Of a stretch of DNA of 12,500 nt, positions 1 through 8,645 are shown in pieces. Under the pieces are notes generated by a model, which made no database searches, was not told where the DNA came from, and saw only the letters and a list, made by a program, of their open reading frames with translations. The stretch covers positions 18,076,125-18,088,624 of the forward strand of contig NC_135557.1 in assembly GCF_964340395.1 (NCBI RefSeq), in the 5' to 3' direction. The translations under genes and the position numbers were made by a program. The number at the start of each line of letters is the position of its first letter. The first letter of the stretch is position 1. The stretch is from Glandiceps talaboti (lineage: Eukaryota; Hemichordata; Enteropneusta; Spengelidae).

Positions 1-752
<752 letters not shown>

Positions 753-849
753 GTGTTGTTTATGACAGGATGGTACATTTAGCAGGGGTGGGGTGGGGTG
801 TCGTCATGACAACACCTATTGGAGAAGATTATATTTTGTATTGACGTCG

Positions 850-949
850 AGACAGACAGACAGACAGACAGACAGAAAGAAAGAAAGTGAGAGGTTGAGA
901 CATGACAGACAGACAGACAGACAGCTAGACAGACAGACAGACAGACAGC

Positions 950-995
<46 letters not shown>
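850..995. repeat. (GACA)n microsatellite, interrupted
   Basis: GACA units run from 850 to 876. They are interrupted by a short GAAA run and a non-repeat stretch near 877-903, then continue to 995 with two GCTAGA interruptions. This block is about 100 bp from the 454-752 tract and shares its GACA word, so the two probably form one compound low-complexity region. The intervening DNA carries a G-rich motif (three GGGG runs separated by T) at 785-799. Confidence 0.95.
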
Positions 996-997
<2 letters not shown>

Positions 998-1159
998 ATG
1001 AAACTGACTGAAACAGCAGGTTACATAGCATAATAATTTAAATTTTAGTAAACCAAACAACGCAACACATAGTTCAAATTGTGCGAAAGTATATGCTGTG
1101 TGCATATTGCTTGACTGTCAAAGTTACATCTAAATGACGGTGTATGAAACGGCAATGCG

Positions 1160-1187
1160 ATTCATTCATTCATTCATTCATTCATTC
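1160..1187. repeat. Short (ATTC)n microsatellite
   Basis: About seven uninterrupted ATTC units lie here. The same tetranucleotide forms a much longer array at 3143-3225. The flanks of the two tracts do not match, so they appear to have arisen independently. Confidence 0.93.
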
Positions 1188-1670
1188 AGAAAAATACACA
1201 GTTTTTAATAAGCAAAATATATACTTTAGTAATTCTGGAAAATTAAATGGAAACAGAAACACCATAACGGCACCCGTGATAATACACAATGCAGGTATAT
1301 TGTAAAAGTCCGCCTTGCTATGAACATTGACCAATTCTTGCTCTGTACCTACAATGCTAAACACAACACGCATTAACTAGTCAAATTACAGCCATATACT
1401 AATTAGAGAGACATTGAATTAGACACGTTTTGTTTGTGGATACAGTGAGTGTGTCAATGCAGCTAGTGTGTGAAAAGCCTTGATTTATCCTCGCTCACTA
1501 ATCTCTATAGTTACATGACGACCAGTAGGTCCCTAGAAAGGCTAGCATACTATGGCAGTACGTTGTGTTCTATTGTTGTGGGTCTTATTGTTCATGTCTC
1601 CCTTGGCCCTTGTCGCGCGCTGACTTGTACGTTTTCTCTTTTCCTTTGTGTTCATGCTACTTAACATTCG
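1188..1670. other. Unique sequence, no supported gene
   Basis: Mixed-composition DNA with only short chance frames (for example 1182-1373 minus and 1470-1664 plus), none with a recognisable motif. No inverted or tandem repeat was noticed. Confidence 0.45.
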
Positions 1671-1819
1671 TATCCACTTTACGTGCTCCGTTCTTTGTGT
1701 GAGGTTTCCCCGGGGAACAACAAGACAACACGGCTCGTGGATTCACTATCCACTTTATGTGCTCCGTTCTTTGTGTGAAGATTCCCCGGGGAACAAGACA
1801 ACACGGTTCGTGGATTCAC
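1671..1819. repeat. 76/73-bp direct tandem duplication containing a 12-bp palindrome
   Basis: Copy 1 is 1671-1746 and copy 2 is 1747-1819. They abut directly and differ by a few substitutions and one 3-bp indel (CAACAAGAC versus CAAGAC). Both begin TATCCACTTTA and end TCGTGGATTCAC. Each holds a perfect palindrome TTCCCCGGGGAA (1706-1717 and 1782-1793). The spacing TTCC-N4-GGAA resembles a STAT-type site, which is inference only. A 60-codon frame crosses both copies, but they are read in different frames because the unit is 76 bp, so it is probably not coding. Confidence 0.92.
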
Positions 1820-2095
1820 TTGCGTTATAACATACCGACCGCTTCATAACTGTGAAGAATGTATCGTTAGTACTTCGCTAATTAGAAGACGTTTTTTTTC
1901 TTCTTCACAAACAAATTATTCAACATTTGACAACAACAAATGATTTAACCGGATAAAGAGGTTCAATACAGCTTTCCATTGCAAAGATTGAAAAGGCCAC
2001 AGCCTCTTATGGTATAACACCGTACATGTTAATCTTTCTACAAAATACAACCTACATTCTATCATACGCAGATAAGACTTTGAAGGTCTTCATAC

Positions 2096-2107
2096 TTCCC
2101 GCCAAAA
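2096..2107 (-). promoter_or_regulatory. E2F-like site TTTTGGCGGGAA
   Basis: The minus strand reads TTTTGGCGGGAA, matching the canonical E2F/DP recognition sequence (TTTSGCGC / TTTGGCGGGAA class). No transcription start is identifiable nearby, so function is unproven. It belongs to a set of seven such cores in the window. Confidence 0.4.
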
Positions 2108-2532
2108 TGACATGTAAAAAAGTTATAATTTTATGACATCTTTTGTGTATACAATTCAGGCGACGTTTACGGCGTACGTCAACAAATGACACATTATGAT
2201 TAAACAGGTACGCTTGCACTTGTTCGAAGCAATTACGAATTCAGCCGTCCGTCAAATCGAAACAACTTAAAAACAGGACACTTGAAATATAATCGAACCT
2301 TGTTGGTGGTCTCATTTATACGGTCACATTACGATAATATGACGAGGTATCAATCCGCGTATCATTTGCCGTCTGCAATTAAAATTCTCAAGATTTGAAG
2401 CAATTATGAACTTAGATGATTTTTTTTAACTGTTCAACTTTATAAACTACGTGTTTTTGGAGAATAGATTTTTGAATGTAATCTTTGACCAAAATTTTGA
2501 GAATTGTCAAAGAAGTTTTGAAATAATAGGAA

Positions 2533-2544
2533 TTCCCGCCAAAA
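2533..2544 (-). promoter_or_regulatory. E2F-like site TTTTGGCGGGAA
   Basis: Identical over 12 bp to the site at 2096-2107 and in the same orientation, 437 bp away. Flanking sequences are unrelated, so this is not a duplicated segment. Confidence 0.4.
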
Positions 2545-3142
2545 CCATGCGAAGAAAAATTCTTATTTTAGTACTTTTTGGACTAATGTCAACACTGTGG
2601 TCAAACATTTACATAGAAATTATTATTTATGTTCAAATCCATTTTTGAAATTGAACACGTAAATAACAATTTTGCACAAGATGTCTACATATTTCCCATA
2701 CGAATAAATGACAGTGGACCATATTAAAATTGGATCTTGTATCATAAATGATAGATGTTTTTGTTCTGATCTACATGCCTATTTTTTGAACGACTCTGGT
2801 CTGACTCTTTTCCTCCCAAATAGTAAGACATAATATTTCAGGGAAATTATATTGGGCCGAGTTCTCCAAATGTTCATGATATTATTGTATTTGTATATTC
2901 GTGAATTTGCCCGAGTGTTGATGACGTTGTGTTAAAAATCTCCAAAAGTAAGCTTATCGGTCTCGTTCTCTTACTATATGCCTCGCTGTATATTGAAAAC
3001 TGATGGTCTCAAAAAGCAAATCTTTTGGCATTTATTTATCACTGTGTTTTGACAGCTGTCCATAAAATAGAGACAGCAACAAAATACTACATTCATCCTC
3101 CAAACTTATAAATTGCGATGAGTATATATTTGAAATGAATCA

Positions 3143-3225
3143 CTCATTCATTCATTCATTCATTCATTCATTCATTCATTCATTCATTCATTCATTCATT
3201 CATTCATTCATTCATTCATTCATTC
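3143..3225. repeat. (CATT)n microsatellite, about 20 units
   Basis: An uninterrupted CATT array of about 83 bp. The absence of interruptions suggests an active, length-variable tract. The neighbouring sequence is AT-rich with no coding signal. Confidence 0.96.
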
Positions 3226-3510
3226 TATAGTTCACAAAGCATGTACAGCAGATTTCAAAATACCATTCATTGGCTCTGCATGATACAACCACACAGAAAT
3301 CCATTTCAAACTGCATATACTACACTCTAATAACAAAATATCAATTTATTGCTACAATGTATATTAATCTGAACAAATAAACCATGTAAACCAGCGTACT
3401 GCTACACGATGCAGACACATTGGCGCGATGTTTTGACGTCTGTACGGTGGCATGTTAGTTCATTTCATAGACAAAATGTCTGTTCAATCTCGTAATGTGT
3501 GTAGTTTCTT
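3226..3510. other. Unique sequence, nothing recognised
   Basis: AT-rich DNA with no frame, repeat or structured motif that can be supported. TTGGCGCG near 3420 is a weaker E2F-like variant and is not called. Confidence 0.4.
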
Positions 3511-3857
3511 AGGCCTAATAAAACAAATTGTGTGGTTCCGATTACGCTCAATTTTAGAATAGGTGGGGTAGGTAGATTTTTTATTTTATTTAATATATTA
3601 GTTTTTTTCTGTGTGAGTGTCTGATTCAGGTTTTCCATTGTTTTCCAAATGGTCTCTTCATTGTTTATTTCTTCCTATCAGATGTACAGCTATTACAGAT
3701 TGGAAGAACAGTTTTATTTTGTCTTTTAAGTTAATATCAGTTTTCTCGTGAGACTTCACAATTTTTGATATTTTATTAGTTTTTTTCTCGAATACGTAAA
3801 AAAGTTTAGGGTCGGCGTGAAAAACTAGGTGGGGTTGGGTAACCGGAACCAAACAAT
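3511..3857. mobile_element. Short non-autonomous element (copy A) with imperfect terminal inverted repeats
   Basis: Two lines of evidence support a mobile repeat. First, 3511-3744 is clearly homologous, in direct orientation, to 10120-10362; they share long words such as TTGTTTTCCAAATGGTCTC and TTATTTCTTCCTATCAGATG. Second, the ends form an inverted repeat: ATTGTGTGGTTCCGATTAC at 3527 pairs with the complement of GGTAACCGGAACCAAACAAT ending at 3857, with two or three mismatches. Homology to copy B begins about 16 bp outside this inverted repeat, so the true left edge may be near 3511. A 64-codon minus frame (3658-3852) lies inside. It may be a remnant of a parent protein, but I do not recognise it. 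An (ATT)n-like stretch follows at 3861-3893. Confidence 0.7.
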
Positions 3858-4644
3858 CATTGTTATTATTATTATCATCATCATTATTATTTAGATCATA
3901 TTAGTTTCTGCCTGATTGTATCCAACAGAACCGCTTAACGGTATTGTGAAATCTGCTGTACTTTTTACTTTAACCATAAACGTTTCATAAACACTAACAC
4001 CGAATCGTCATTGTAGGCCAACACATCGAAACCGTCATCATGGTATTGTGTCGTATATTCCTTCGGTAGTGGGGTCGTTGAATGTACAATTGCGAATACA
4101 CACAAAAAACCCGAATTCATACTCTAGGAATGATACATTGCAATGACTCTTAGTAAGACATGCAGTGAAAACAGATCGCCCATTTGTTCGTTCTTGTGTG
4201 CGTTCATGTATACGTATTGACTGCAACAGTATAATAAAACGCATTTTCTGAGACTTTTAAAAAGAGAAAATGGCGGGCTAAGCCGACAATACAATGACAC
4301 AATAGTTGTCAATCACTCCGAAGTACATACGTTGGAATTAAACGAAAGTATGAATTGCATTTGAAGGGAGAGTTTAGACTGCGTTTTGACGATTCGCATT
4401 GAGTACGATTACTCGGATTGATTGGTTGTTGTACGGCATAGACAGCCCTTCAACCTTTCCGAACGAGCGACCCAATTTGAGGCATAATTTTAGAGGGAAT
4501 ATTTGCAGATTTGATTACTTTTACGCGAAAATTTCTTACGTACATGACTAAAAAATGGTGTTTCTCTGTACCGTATCTAAAATTACATCGATTCGGAAAT
4601 ATGATTTTTTTTCTAAAAAAATAGCAAGATCATTGTGGCCTGAT

Positions 4645-4657
4645 TTTTGGCGGGAAA
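4645..4657 (+). promoter_or_regulatory. E2F-like site TTTTGGCGGGAAA
   Basis: A full 13-bp match to the extended E2F/DP consensus on the plus strand. It lies inside an 87-codon chance frame. A CRE palindrome sits about 115 bp downstream, so this could be a small cis-regulatory element, but no start site is visible. Confidence 0.4.
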
Positions 4658-4770
4658 GTAAAAATGTACCGTTTAGATCATCATCTACAGGGCATCGAAC
4701 TTACGAATTCGTCATACATATTGATATGGATCAATTCAAACATGTACCTGATAGTGTTTATTCTAAACTT

Positions 4771-4780
4771 GTGACGTCAC
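4771..4780. promoter_or_regulatory. CRE palindrome GTGACGTCAC
   Basis: A perfect 10-bp palindrome containing TGACGTCA, the full CREB/ATF consensus. It has no adjacent promoter feature other than the E2F-like site upstream. Function is inferred from the motif alone. Confidence 0.35.
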
Positions 4781-5090
4781 CACTTCTAGCGATAAGTTTA
4801 GAATATCACGAGTCGTAATTGAGTACAAATATGGCTACAATGCCCGGTTACTTCGCACCTATATTATCACACAGTTTTGTTTAAAGGGGGACAGAACCGT
4901 AAAATGTATTTTCTCACATTTAGTCATTTCTTGATTTCACACAATTTCGTGATTTCACATCACATAAATTTCGCAATGAAATACCAAATCGAAAAATTTT
5001 GTTCACTCTAGGTTCTTTTAGCGATACACTGTTACGTCATGGGTCTTAGGACACACGAATGTATATTAGATTAACAATGAATATCCATGA

Positions 5091-5231
5091 ATCCAAATGT
5101 GCATTGTTCATCTGATAAATATGTTACCATCACTGTGGAATATGTTACCTGTAGAGATTCGTACTGCAAGGAATGTTGGGTCTTTTAAACGCGGTTTGAA
5201 AACCTATCTTTTTAATATGTACTATCATTGA
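5091..5231 (+). pseudogene. C-terminal tail of a LINE reverse-transcriptase ORF, remnant
   Basis: Reading from 5091 to the TGA at 5229-5231, the frame gives SLWNMLPVEIRTAR followed by SFKRGLKTYLF and ends four residues later (NMYYH follows the F). The pattern LWN-x-LP-x-x-IR-x-A, about seven residues, then SFK-x-x-LKT-x-LF is the familiar C-terminal signature of CR1/L2/Jockey-type retrotransposon polyproteins, just after the reverse-transcriptase domain. An in-frame TGA at 5088-5090 closes the frame upstream, and none of the catalytic YxDD region is present. This is a dead fragment. The family signature is recognised from general knowledge, not from a search. Confidence 0.75.
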
Positions 5232-5411
5232 TTCGTTTTTGCTTTGCTGTACATTTATTTCACCGCAGGACTGTGTGTTCTTTACCCTATCATTTGCATT
5301 GTGTATTTTTAAATTTTTCATATTCTTTTTAGAGTTTCTGTACATCGCACTGTGACGTATGTGTAGTGCGTTTTCCAAGAAATTAAAATAAATAATAATA
5401 ATAATAATAAA
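5091..5411 (+). mobile_element. 5'-truncated non-LTR retrotransposon (LINE) 3' end
   Basis: The fragment consists of the last codons of a reverse-transcriptase ORF (5091-5231), a 3' untranslated stretch of about 160 bp, and a simple (AAT)n tail at 5389-5411. Ending in a short tandem repeat instead of a poly(A) tail is usual for CR1/L2-like LINEs. Severe 5' truncation is the usual outcome of target-primed reverse transcription. The clade cannot be fixed from so short a piece, and a target-site duplication could not be identified. Confidence 0.72.
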
Positions 5412-5774
5412 TGTATGTATTAAGACCCTGCATGCTGCAGTGGTTTACTCCTGAAAGAACAATGGAGACGAAAAGTTGTTTCAATTTTGTTCACTTTAAT
5501 TTGCAACGCCTGGAACGAAGCTTTACGTGATGTGAAATCATGAAATGACTCTCCAGAATCCAAAATTTATGAAAATACATTTATTTCTTGGAGTGGTATC
5601 ACCTTAAAGAATGGATTGACTTAGTATCCATAATTATACAAAAATTATTTTTGAGATTTTTTTTCCTATTTTTTCAGGTATAAAGACGGACATGATTTCC
5701 TTTATTTCTTGCAGTGGCGTTTGCATGCGAAGGTTAAATATTTTCAGTAAGTAGAATTTTAACACAATAGTTAG
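5412..5774. other. Unique AT-rich sequence, nothing recognised
   Basis: No coding frame, tandem repeat or inverted repeat could be supported between the LINE tail and the next candidate element. Confidence 0.4.
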
Positions 5775-6168
5775 GGCCGAGATGAATAGTTCAATGTAGG
5801 AAAAAAATCCAATTTTTTTTAGTTAGGCCTCAGACCACACCCCACCCCATATTAACTAAATTGGCTAAAATTGACAATTGTTTCAGACAGCACAATTAAT
5901 TTCGAATCTGTATGTAGTGCTATGAATACAAAGCAAGTGTATATAACACTTTACTTTATTTTAGTGCCATGCATTTACTATAATAGCGACAATTCTTCCT
6001 TTTATCAATTTGACATTTTTGAAAGACACGTTTGTATTTAGGTGTGCAAATAGATCCATTAAAAGTAAAATCGTTTTTGTAGGGTGAGAACTAAAATGGC
6101 TCACCCCCTCCCCCACCCAAAGTAAAAGAATTTAGTTTTATATCCTACATTGAACTCTAGTGATCTCA
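5775..6168. mobile_element. Possible MITE-like element with short inverted termini
   Basis: TTCAATGTAGGA at about 5790-5801 is the exact reverse complement of TCCTACATTGAA at about 6143-6154. Outward from this core, GAGAT and a TAG word also pair (GAGATGAATAG at the left against CTAGTGATCTC at the right). The interior has C-rich clusters near both ends (CACACCCCACCCC and CACCCCCTCCCCCACCC), both on the plus strand and therefore not part of the inverted repeat. No second copy is present in the window and no target duplication is clear, so this is tentative. Confidence 0.35.
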
Positions 6169-6256
6169 CCTTTCATTTATTAGAAACTGGAAACAACCGA
6201 AATTATTCATATATGGACTCTTCCCCTTTCTGTGAGATAAGTCAACAGATTGATAT

Positions 6257-6266
6257 TCTCGCGAGA
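6257..6266. promoter_or_regulatory. TCTCGCGAGA palindrome (CGCG element)
   Basis: A perfect 10-bp match to the CGCG element, TCTCGCGAGA, known in animal housekeeping CpG promoters and bound by BANP in vertebrates. Its chance frequency in AT-rich DNA is very low. Binding in this organism is inference. Confidence 0.4.
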
Positions 6267-6437
6267 TCACGCTCTTAAAACACTGGGGTACGTGGTTGGA
6301 AAAAAAGTACTGCGGAGGGAGTCTCCCATTTCAGGGGAGTCGGAGCATGAAATCGTCACATTGTAACATTTCTATAGCACGGCGATATACAATAAGGGTT
6401 CCCTGATAAGCACAAAGGTTTGGGAGGAAAACCTTCA

Positions 6438-6450
6438 ATATGGCGGGAAA
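6438..6450 (+). promoter_or_regulatory. E2F-like site ATATGGCGGGAAA
   Basis: Carries the full GGCGGGAA core, with TAT in place of TTT on the left flank. It lies 181 bp downstream of the CGCG element and 209 bp upstream of another E2F-like site in the same orientation. Confidence 0.35.
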
Positions 6451-6646
6451 TATGATACTATGTTGCATTAATTTACCGCAAGCACTGCTACAATAACGTT
6501 TCCTGAAAGAGGGGAAGGAAAATTGAGAAAATAATGAATTTTATGTTTATTAATTCCTCTTCTACACGTGAAAGATTATTTAGTCCGGTGTAAATAAAAG
6601 GTCAAATGTAACCCTTTCAAAATGAACTTAAAAACAAAATTGCTCA

Positions 6647-6660
6647 TTTTGGCGGGAAAA
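6647..6660 (+). promoter_or_regulatory. E2F-like site TTTTGGCGGGAAAA
   Basis: The strongest match of the set, a 14-bp extended E2F/DP consensus on the plus strand. Its surroundings do not resemble those of the other copies. Confidence 0.42.
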
Positions 6661-6955
6661 TAATGATGAAAATAGAGAGCCCGGCGTTATGTGCGTCCTG
6701 TTTTATTTTTGCCAATTATTCGTTAAAGGGATACAAACCTCATTTTCTGGATAAATCAGTTTTCAAAATAAACACACATGGAGAGTTTGATTGGCGTTGT
6801 TGTTGACTCAGTATGATAGAGGTAATTAAGTATGCAATAAATGGCTTGGTCACTGAGCCCGTTACACCTTTCGAGATTAAAGGTACCCTGTACAACCAGC
6901 GACAAGCAAACATTAACATGTGAAGCAGATCGGAACTTGATACAAACAGGTCTAT

Positions 6956-7131
<176 letters not shown>

Positions 7132-7418
7132 CGTGTAATTCATTTCATGTCACCCTTTGATAAGAATAGATGTCAGTAAGGGAGCTACTATGTAAAAAAA
7201 AAGTCTCAAAAGTGTTCTTATCAAATGATGGAATGTAATACTTGTCGCTGTACTTCCAACATGCTGTGTCAAGTGTTATTAAATCCAATTCAGTTGTTTT
7301 ACTTTCCCTGTTTGTAACTGCTTACATGTCACTTGTTATAAAATGTCACCATTTCTGTATGCATGACGCAAAATTTGGTTAGAACTCTACCATATAGTAC
7401 GTGAAATAAATCAACGTC
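7132..7418. other. Unique sequence, nothing recognised
   Basis: AT-rich DNA between the (GA)n tract and the foldback element. No frame, repeat or structured motif can be supported. Confidence 0.4.
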
Positions 7419-7762
7419 AGTGTAGCCATATGGATGAGGATTGGGTATTTATTTTGAAATTTTAAATTTACAAAACAATTTTATCATGACGTCCTACTTG
7501 AAAAAAATATTGTGAAATATATATATAAATATATACCAAAACAAGTCCTTGTTTGTAACTCAATAAATGGTAAAAGCTTTATAAATGTGTAAAATATTGT
7601 TATTGTACGTACAATAACAAACAATTTACACTCTTTTAGACTTTTGCACTGAATTGAGTTTGTTTCACATTAATTTTTCAAGTAGGAAGCCATGATAAAC
7701 TTGTTTTATAAATTTAAAATCCAAAATAAATACCAAATCATCATCCATATGACCACTTTAAG
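7419..7762. mobile_element. Foldback MITE, copy 1: near full-length imperfect palindrome
   Basis: The outer arms, 7419-7516 and 7665-7762, are inverted repeats of about 98 bp at roughly 88% identity by hand alignment. They share blocks such as GGTATTTATTTTG, ATTTTAAATTTA and TCCTACTTGAAAAA. The symmetry continues inward (TAACTCAAT pairs with ATTGAGTT, GTGTAAA with TTTACAC) to a perfect 24-bp palindrome at 7597-7620 with core TTGTACGTACAA. The left half has about 37 extra bases. The element encodes no protein and so is non-autonomous. Copy 2 at 8051-8645 shares the ends, the CCTTG-TTGTAACTCAA interior and the central palindrome. The superfamily cannot be set; a TTAA word next to the ends hints at TTAA targeting, but no clean target duplication is visible. 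Confidence 0.85.
7597..7620. repeat. Perfect 24-bp palindrome at the element centre
   Basis: The axis lies between 7608 and 7609, within GTAC|GTAC. It is the symmetry centre of the whole foldback element, and the same core recurs as a 26-bp palindrome at 8217-8242. Confidence 0.95.
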
Positions 7763-8050
7763 AGCAGAAGTTGGAATAATATATGAAAGTTTGTTCTGGT
7801 TCTCTGGAAAAAAATGATAAAAAAAGAAAAGTTTCTTATTAGAAATCGACAATCTTTTGTTTCTTATTTCAGATTCCAAGATATAATTTGCATTTGCTCC
7901 TCTCAAATCTCTGTTGTGACCGCCGCCCGTTTTTTTTCATTTTAACTGAGCATGCGTTTGATTTTCTTAAAGTATTAACATTTTTTTTTTATTTCGGAGG
8001 TATACTGTATACTAAATTGCGTAGCACGATTTCATTATCCCACTATTATG
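7763..8050. other. Spacer between two foldback elements
   Basis: T-rich DNA with runs of eight or more T at about 7930 and 7981. A 70-codon plus frame starts here and runs into copy 2; it is chance. No other feature was recognised. Confidence 0.4.
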
Positions 8051-8207
8051 TTAAAAGTGGCCAAACGGATGACAAATGGGTATTATTTTGGACTAAGTAA
8101 TTCTTAAGAGAATTATATTATGTTTATATTTGAAATACAATTCAAAATAATGTTTACAAAATCCTTGTCTGTAACTCAAAAATTGCTAAACATTATATTT
8201 TGATTTT

Positions 8208-8501
8208 TTAAATTTTTTTGTTATTGTACGTACAATAACAAACTTTGTACACGTGTTTTTCTAGCTCTTTTGTAATTTTATGTGTTGACAACCACATATC
8301 TAATGACATAGACGCGAGTTGTTGTGACGTAGAACGACAAGGGTTATAATTCCCTATTTTCTGTTCAAAGTGTATTCCTCTATTTGTGCGCATTTGGTTC
8401 ACGTGCTCTATACATATAGGCGTGTATTCATGAAAGCACAGTTTGCACACGTCAATATATTCAAAACCCAGCAGGGTAATGTCGAATTTTAAATTAGACA
8501 A
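8208..8501 (-). other. Minus-strand open frame in repeat X (97 codons, TTG start)
   Basis: The frame has no ATG at its 5' end, since its first codon is TTG, and its last 23 or so codons run out into the foldback element. The part inside the repeat is shared with a frame in the second copy (9513-9803). Over about 74 shared codons the differences are few, and the 3-bp indel preserves frame (LLGF versus LGF). The peptide has a Cys/His-containing stretch (CKLCFHEYTP) but no family I recognise. It may be a decayed piece of a parent transposon's protein or chance openness in a recent duplicate. Confidence 0.25.
8217..8242. repeat. Perfect 26-bp palindrome at the centre of copy 2
   Basis: The axis is between 8229 and 8230. 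It shares the TTATTGTACGTACAATAA core with the palindrome at 7597-7620, and one extra base pairs on each side. Conservation in both copies fits an internal palindrome inherited from the family progenitor. Confidence 0.95.
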
Positions 8502-8538
8502 AATCTATATTTGAAACGACAGTGTGTATTGCTTTAAG
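8278..8538. mobile_element. Nested repeat X, about 97% identical to 9517-9774
   Basis: A 261-bp unit starts TTATGTGTTGACAACC and ends GTGTATTGCTTTAAG. It matches 9517-9774 in the same orientation with about eight substitutions and one 3-bp indel, counted by eye. The first 115 or so bases are identical. It interrupts foldback copy 2, so it moved after that element inserted. TATGTG and CACATA near its left end can pair as a small hairpin. GGGTTATAATTCCC at 8341-8354 loosely recalls a tRNA-type B box, so a SINE origin is possible but weak. No poly(A) tail or clear target duplication was found. Confidence 0.8.
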
Positions 8539-8645
8539 AACACGAATTTGGTCGATTCTGATTCACATTACAAAACATAGCAGCGTTGACTTAGCATTAA
8601 ATATCCAAAATAAATACACTTTTGTCATCCCTATGGCCACTTCAA

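Larger units (their letters stand above)
1820..3142. other. AT-rich unique sequence with two E2F-like sites
   Basis: No gene, recognisable exon or repeat was found in this stretch of about 1.3 kb. The only frame over 60 codons (2451-2648 plus) is AT-rich, matches no known motif and is probably chance. The two notable short motifs are TTCCCGCCAAAA at 2096-2107 and 2533-2544, listed separately. Confidence 0.5.
3858..5090. other. Unique sequence with scattered regulatory-type motifs, no supported gene
   Basis: Several short frames occur (4038-4244 and 4124-4312 minus, 4555-4818 plus), but none shows a domain, and they overlap like chance frames. Motifs seen are an E2F-like site at 4645-4657, a perfect palindromic CRE at 4771-4780, and a truncated GGCGGG at 4272-4277. 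The first 35 bases hold an imperfect ATT/ATC triplet run. Confidence 0.45.
6169..6955. other. Motif-rich non-coding stretch, possible regulatory region
   Basis: No open frame over 60 codons is present. Several GC-rich motifs stand out in otherwise AT-rich DNA: TCTCGCGAGA at 6257-6266, GGGAGTCTCCC at 6317-6327, E2F-like sites at 6438-6450 and 6647-6660, and TGACTCA (AP-1 type) near 6804. Together these resemble a housekeeping or cell-cycle promoter or enhancer, but no first exon was found on either side, so the target gene would lie outside the window or is unseen. Confidence 0.4.
8051..8645. mobile_element. Foldback MITE, copy 2, interrupted by a nested insertion
   Basis: The left end (8051-8095: AAAAGTGGCCAAACGGATGAC, then TATTATTTTGGA after a short gap) is the inverted complement of the right end (TCCAAAATAAATAC, then GTCATCC and GGCCACTT, about 8602-8644). 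The interior at 8160-8180 matches copy 1 (CCTTGTCTGTAACTCAA versus CCTTGTTTGTAACTCAA). The central 26-bp palindrome is at 8217-8242. Right-half homology breaks near 8278 and resumes near 8564 (TTCACATTA); the DNA between is mostly a different repeat. Removing it leaves an element of roughly 330 bp, close to copy 1. Confidence 0.78.

Noticed and set aside
785-799. G-quadruplex at GGGG-T-GGGG-T-GGGG
   Set aside because: Only three long G runs are present; a fourth is missing, unlike at 10841-10862.
779-1105. 108-codon minus frame rich in Cys-Leu-Ser-Val
   Set aside because: It translates the (GACA)n array; the Cys pattern comes from the repeat and is not a zinc-binding domain.
4555-4818. 87-codon plus frame starting MVFLCTVSK
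   Set aside because: No domain or start-context support; it lies in AT-rich DNA and is crossed by an E2F-like motif. Probably chance.
8278-8538. tRNA-derived SINE call for repeat X
   Set aside because: The B-box-like GGGTTATAATTCCC and a poor A-box are too weak, and there is no typical 3' tail. Kept only as a possibility.
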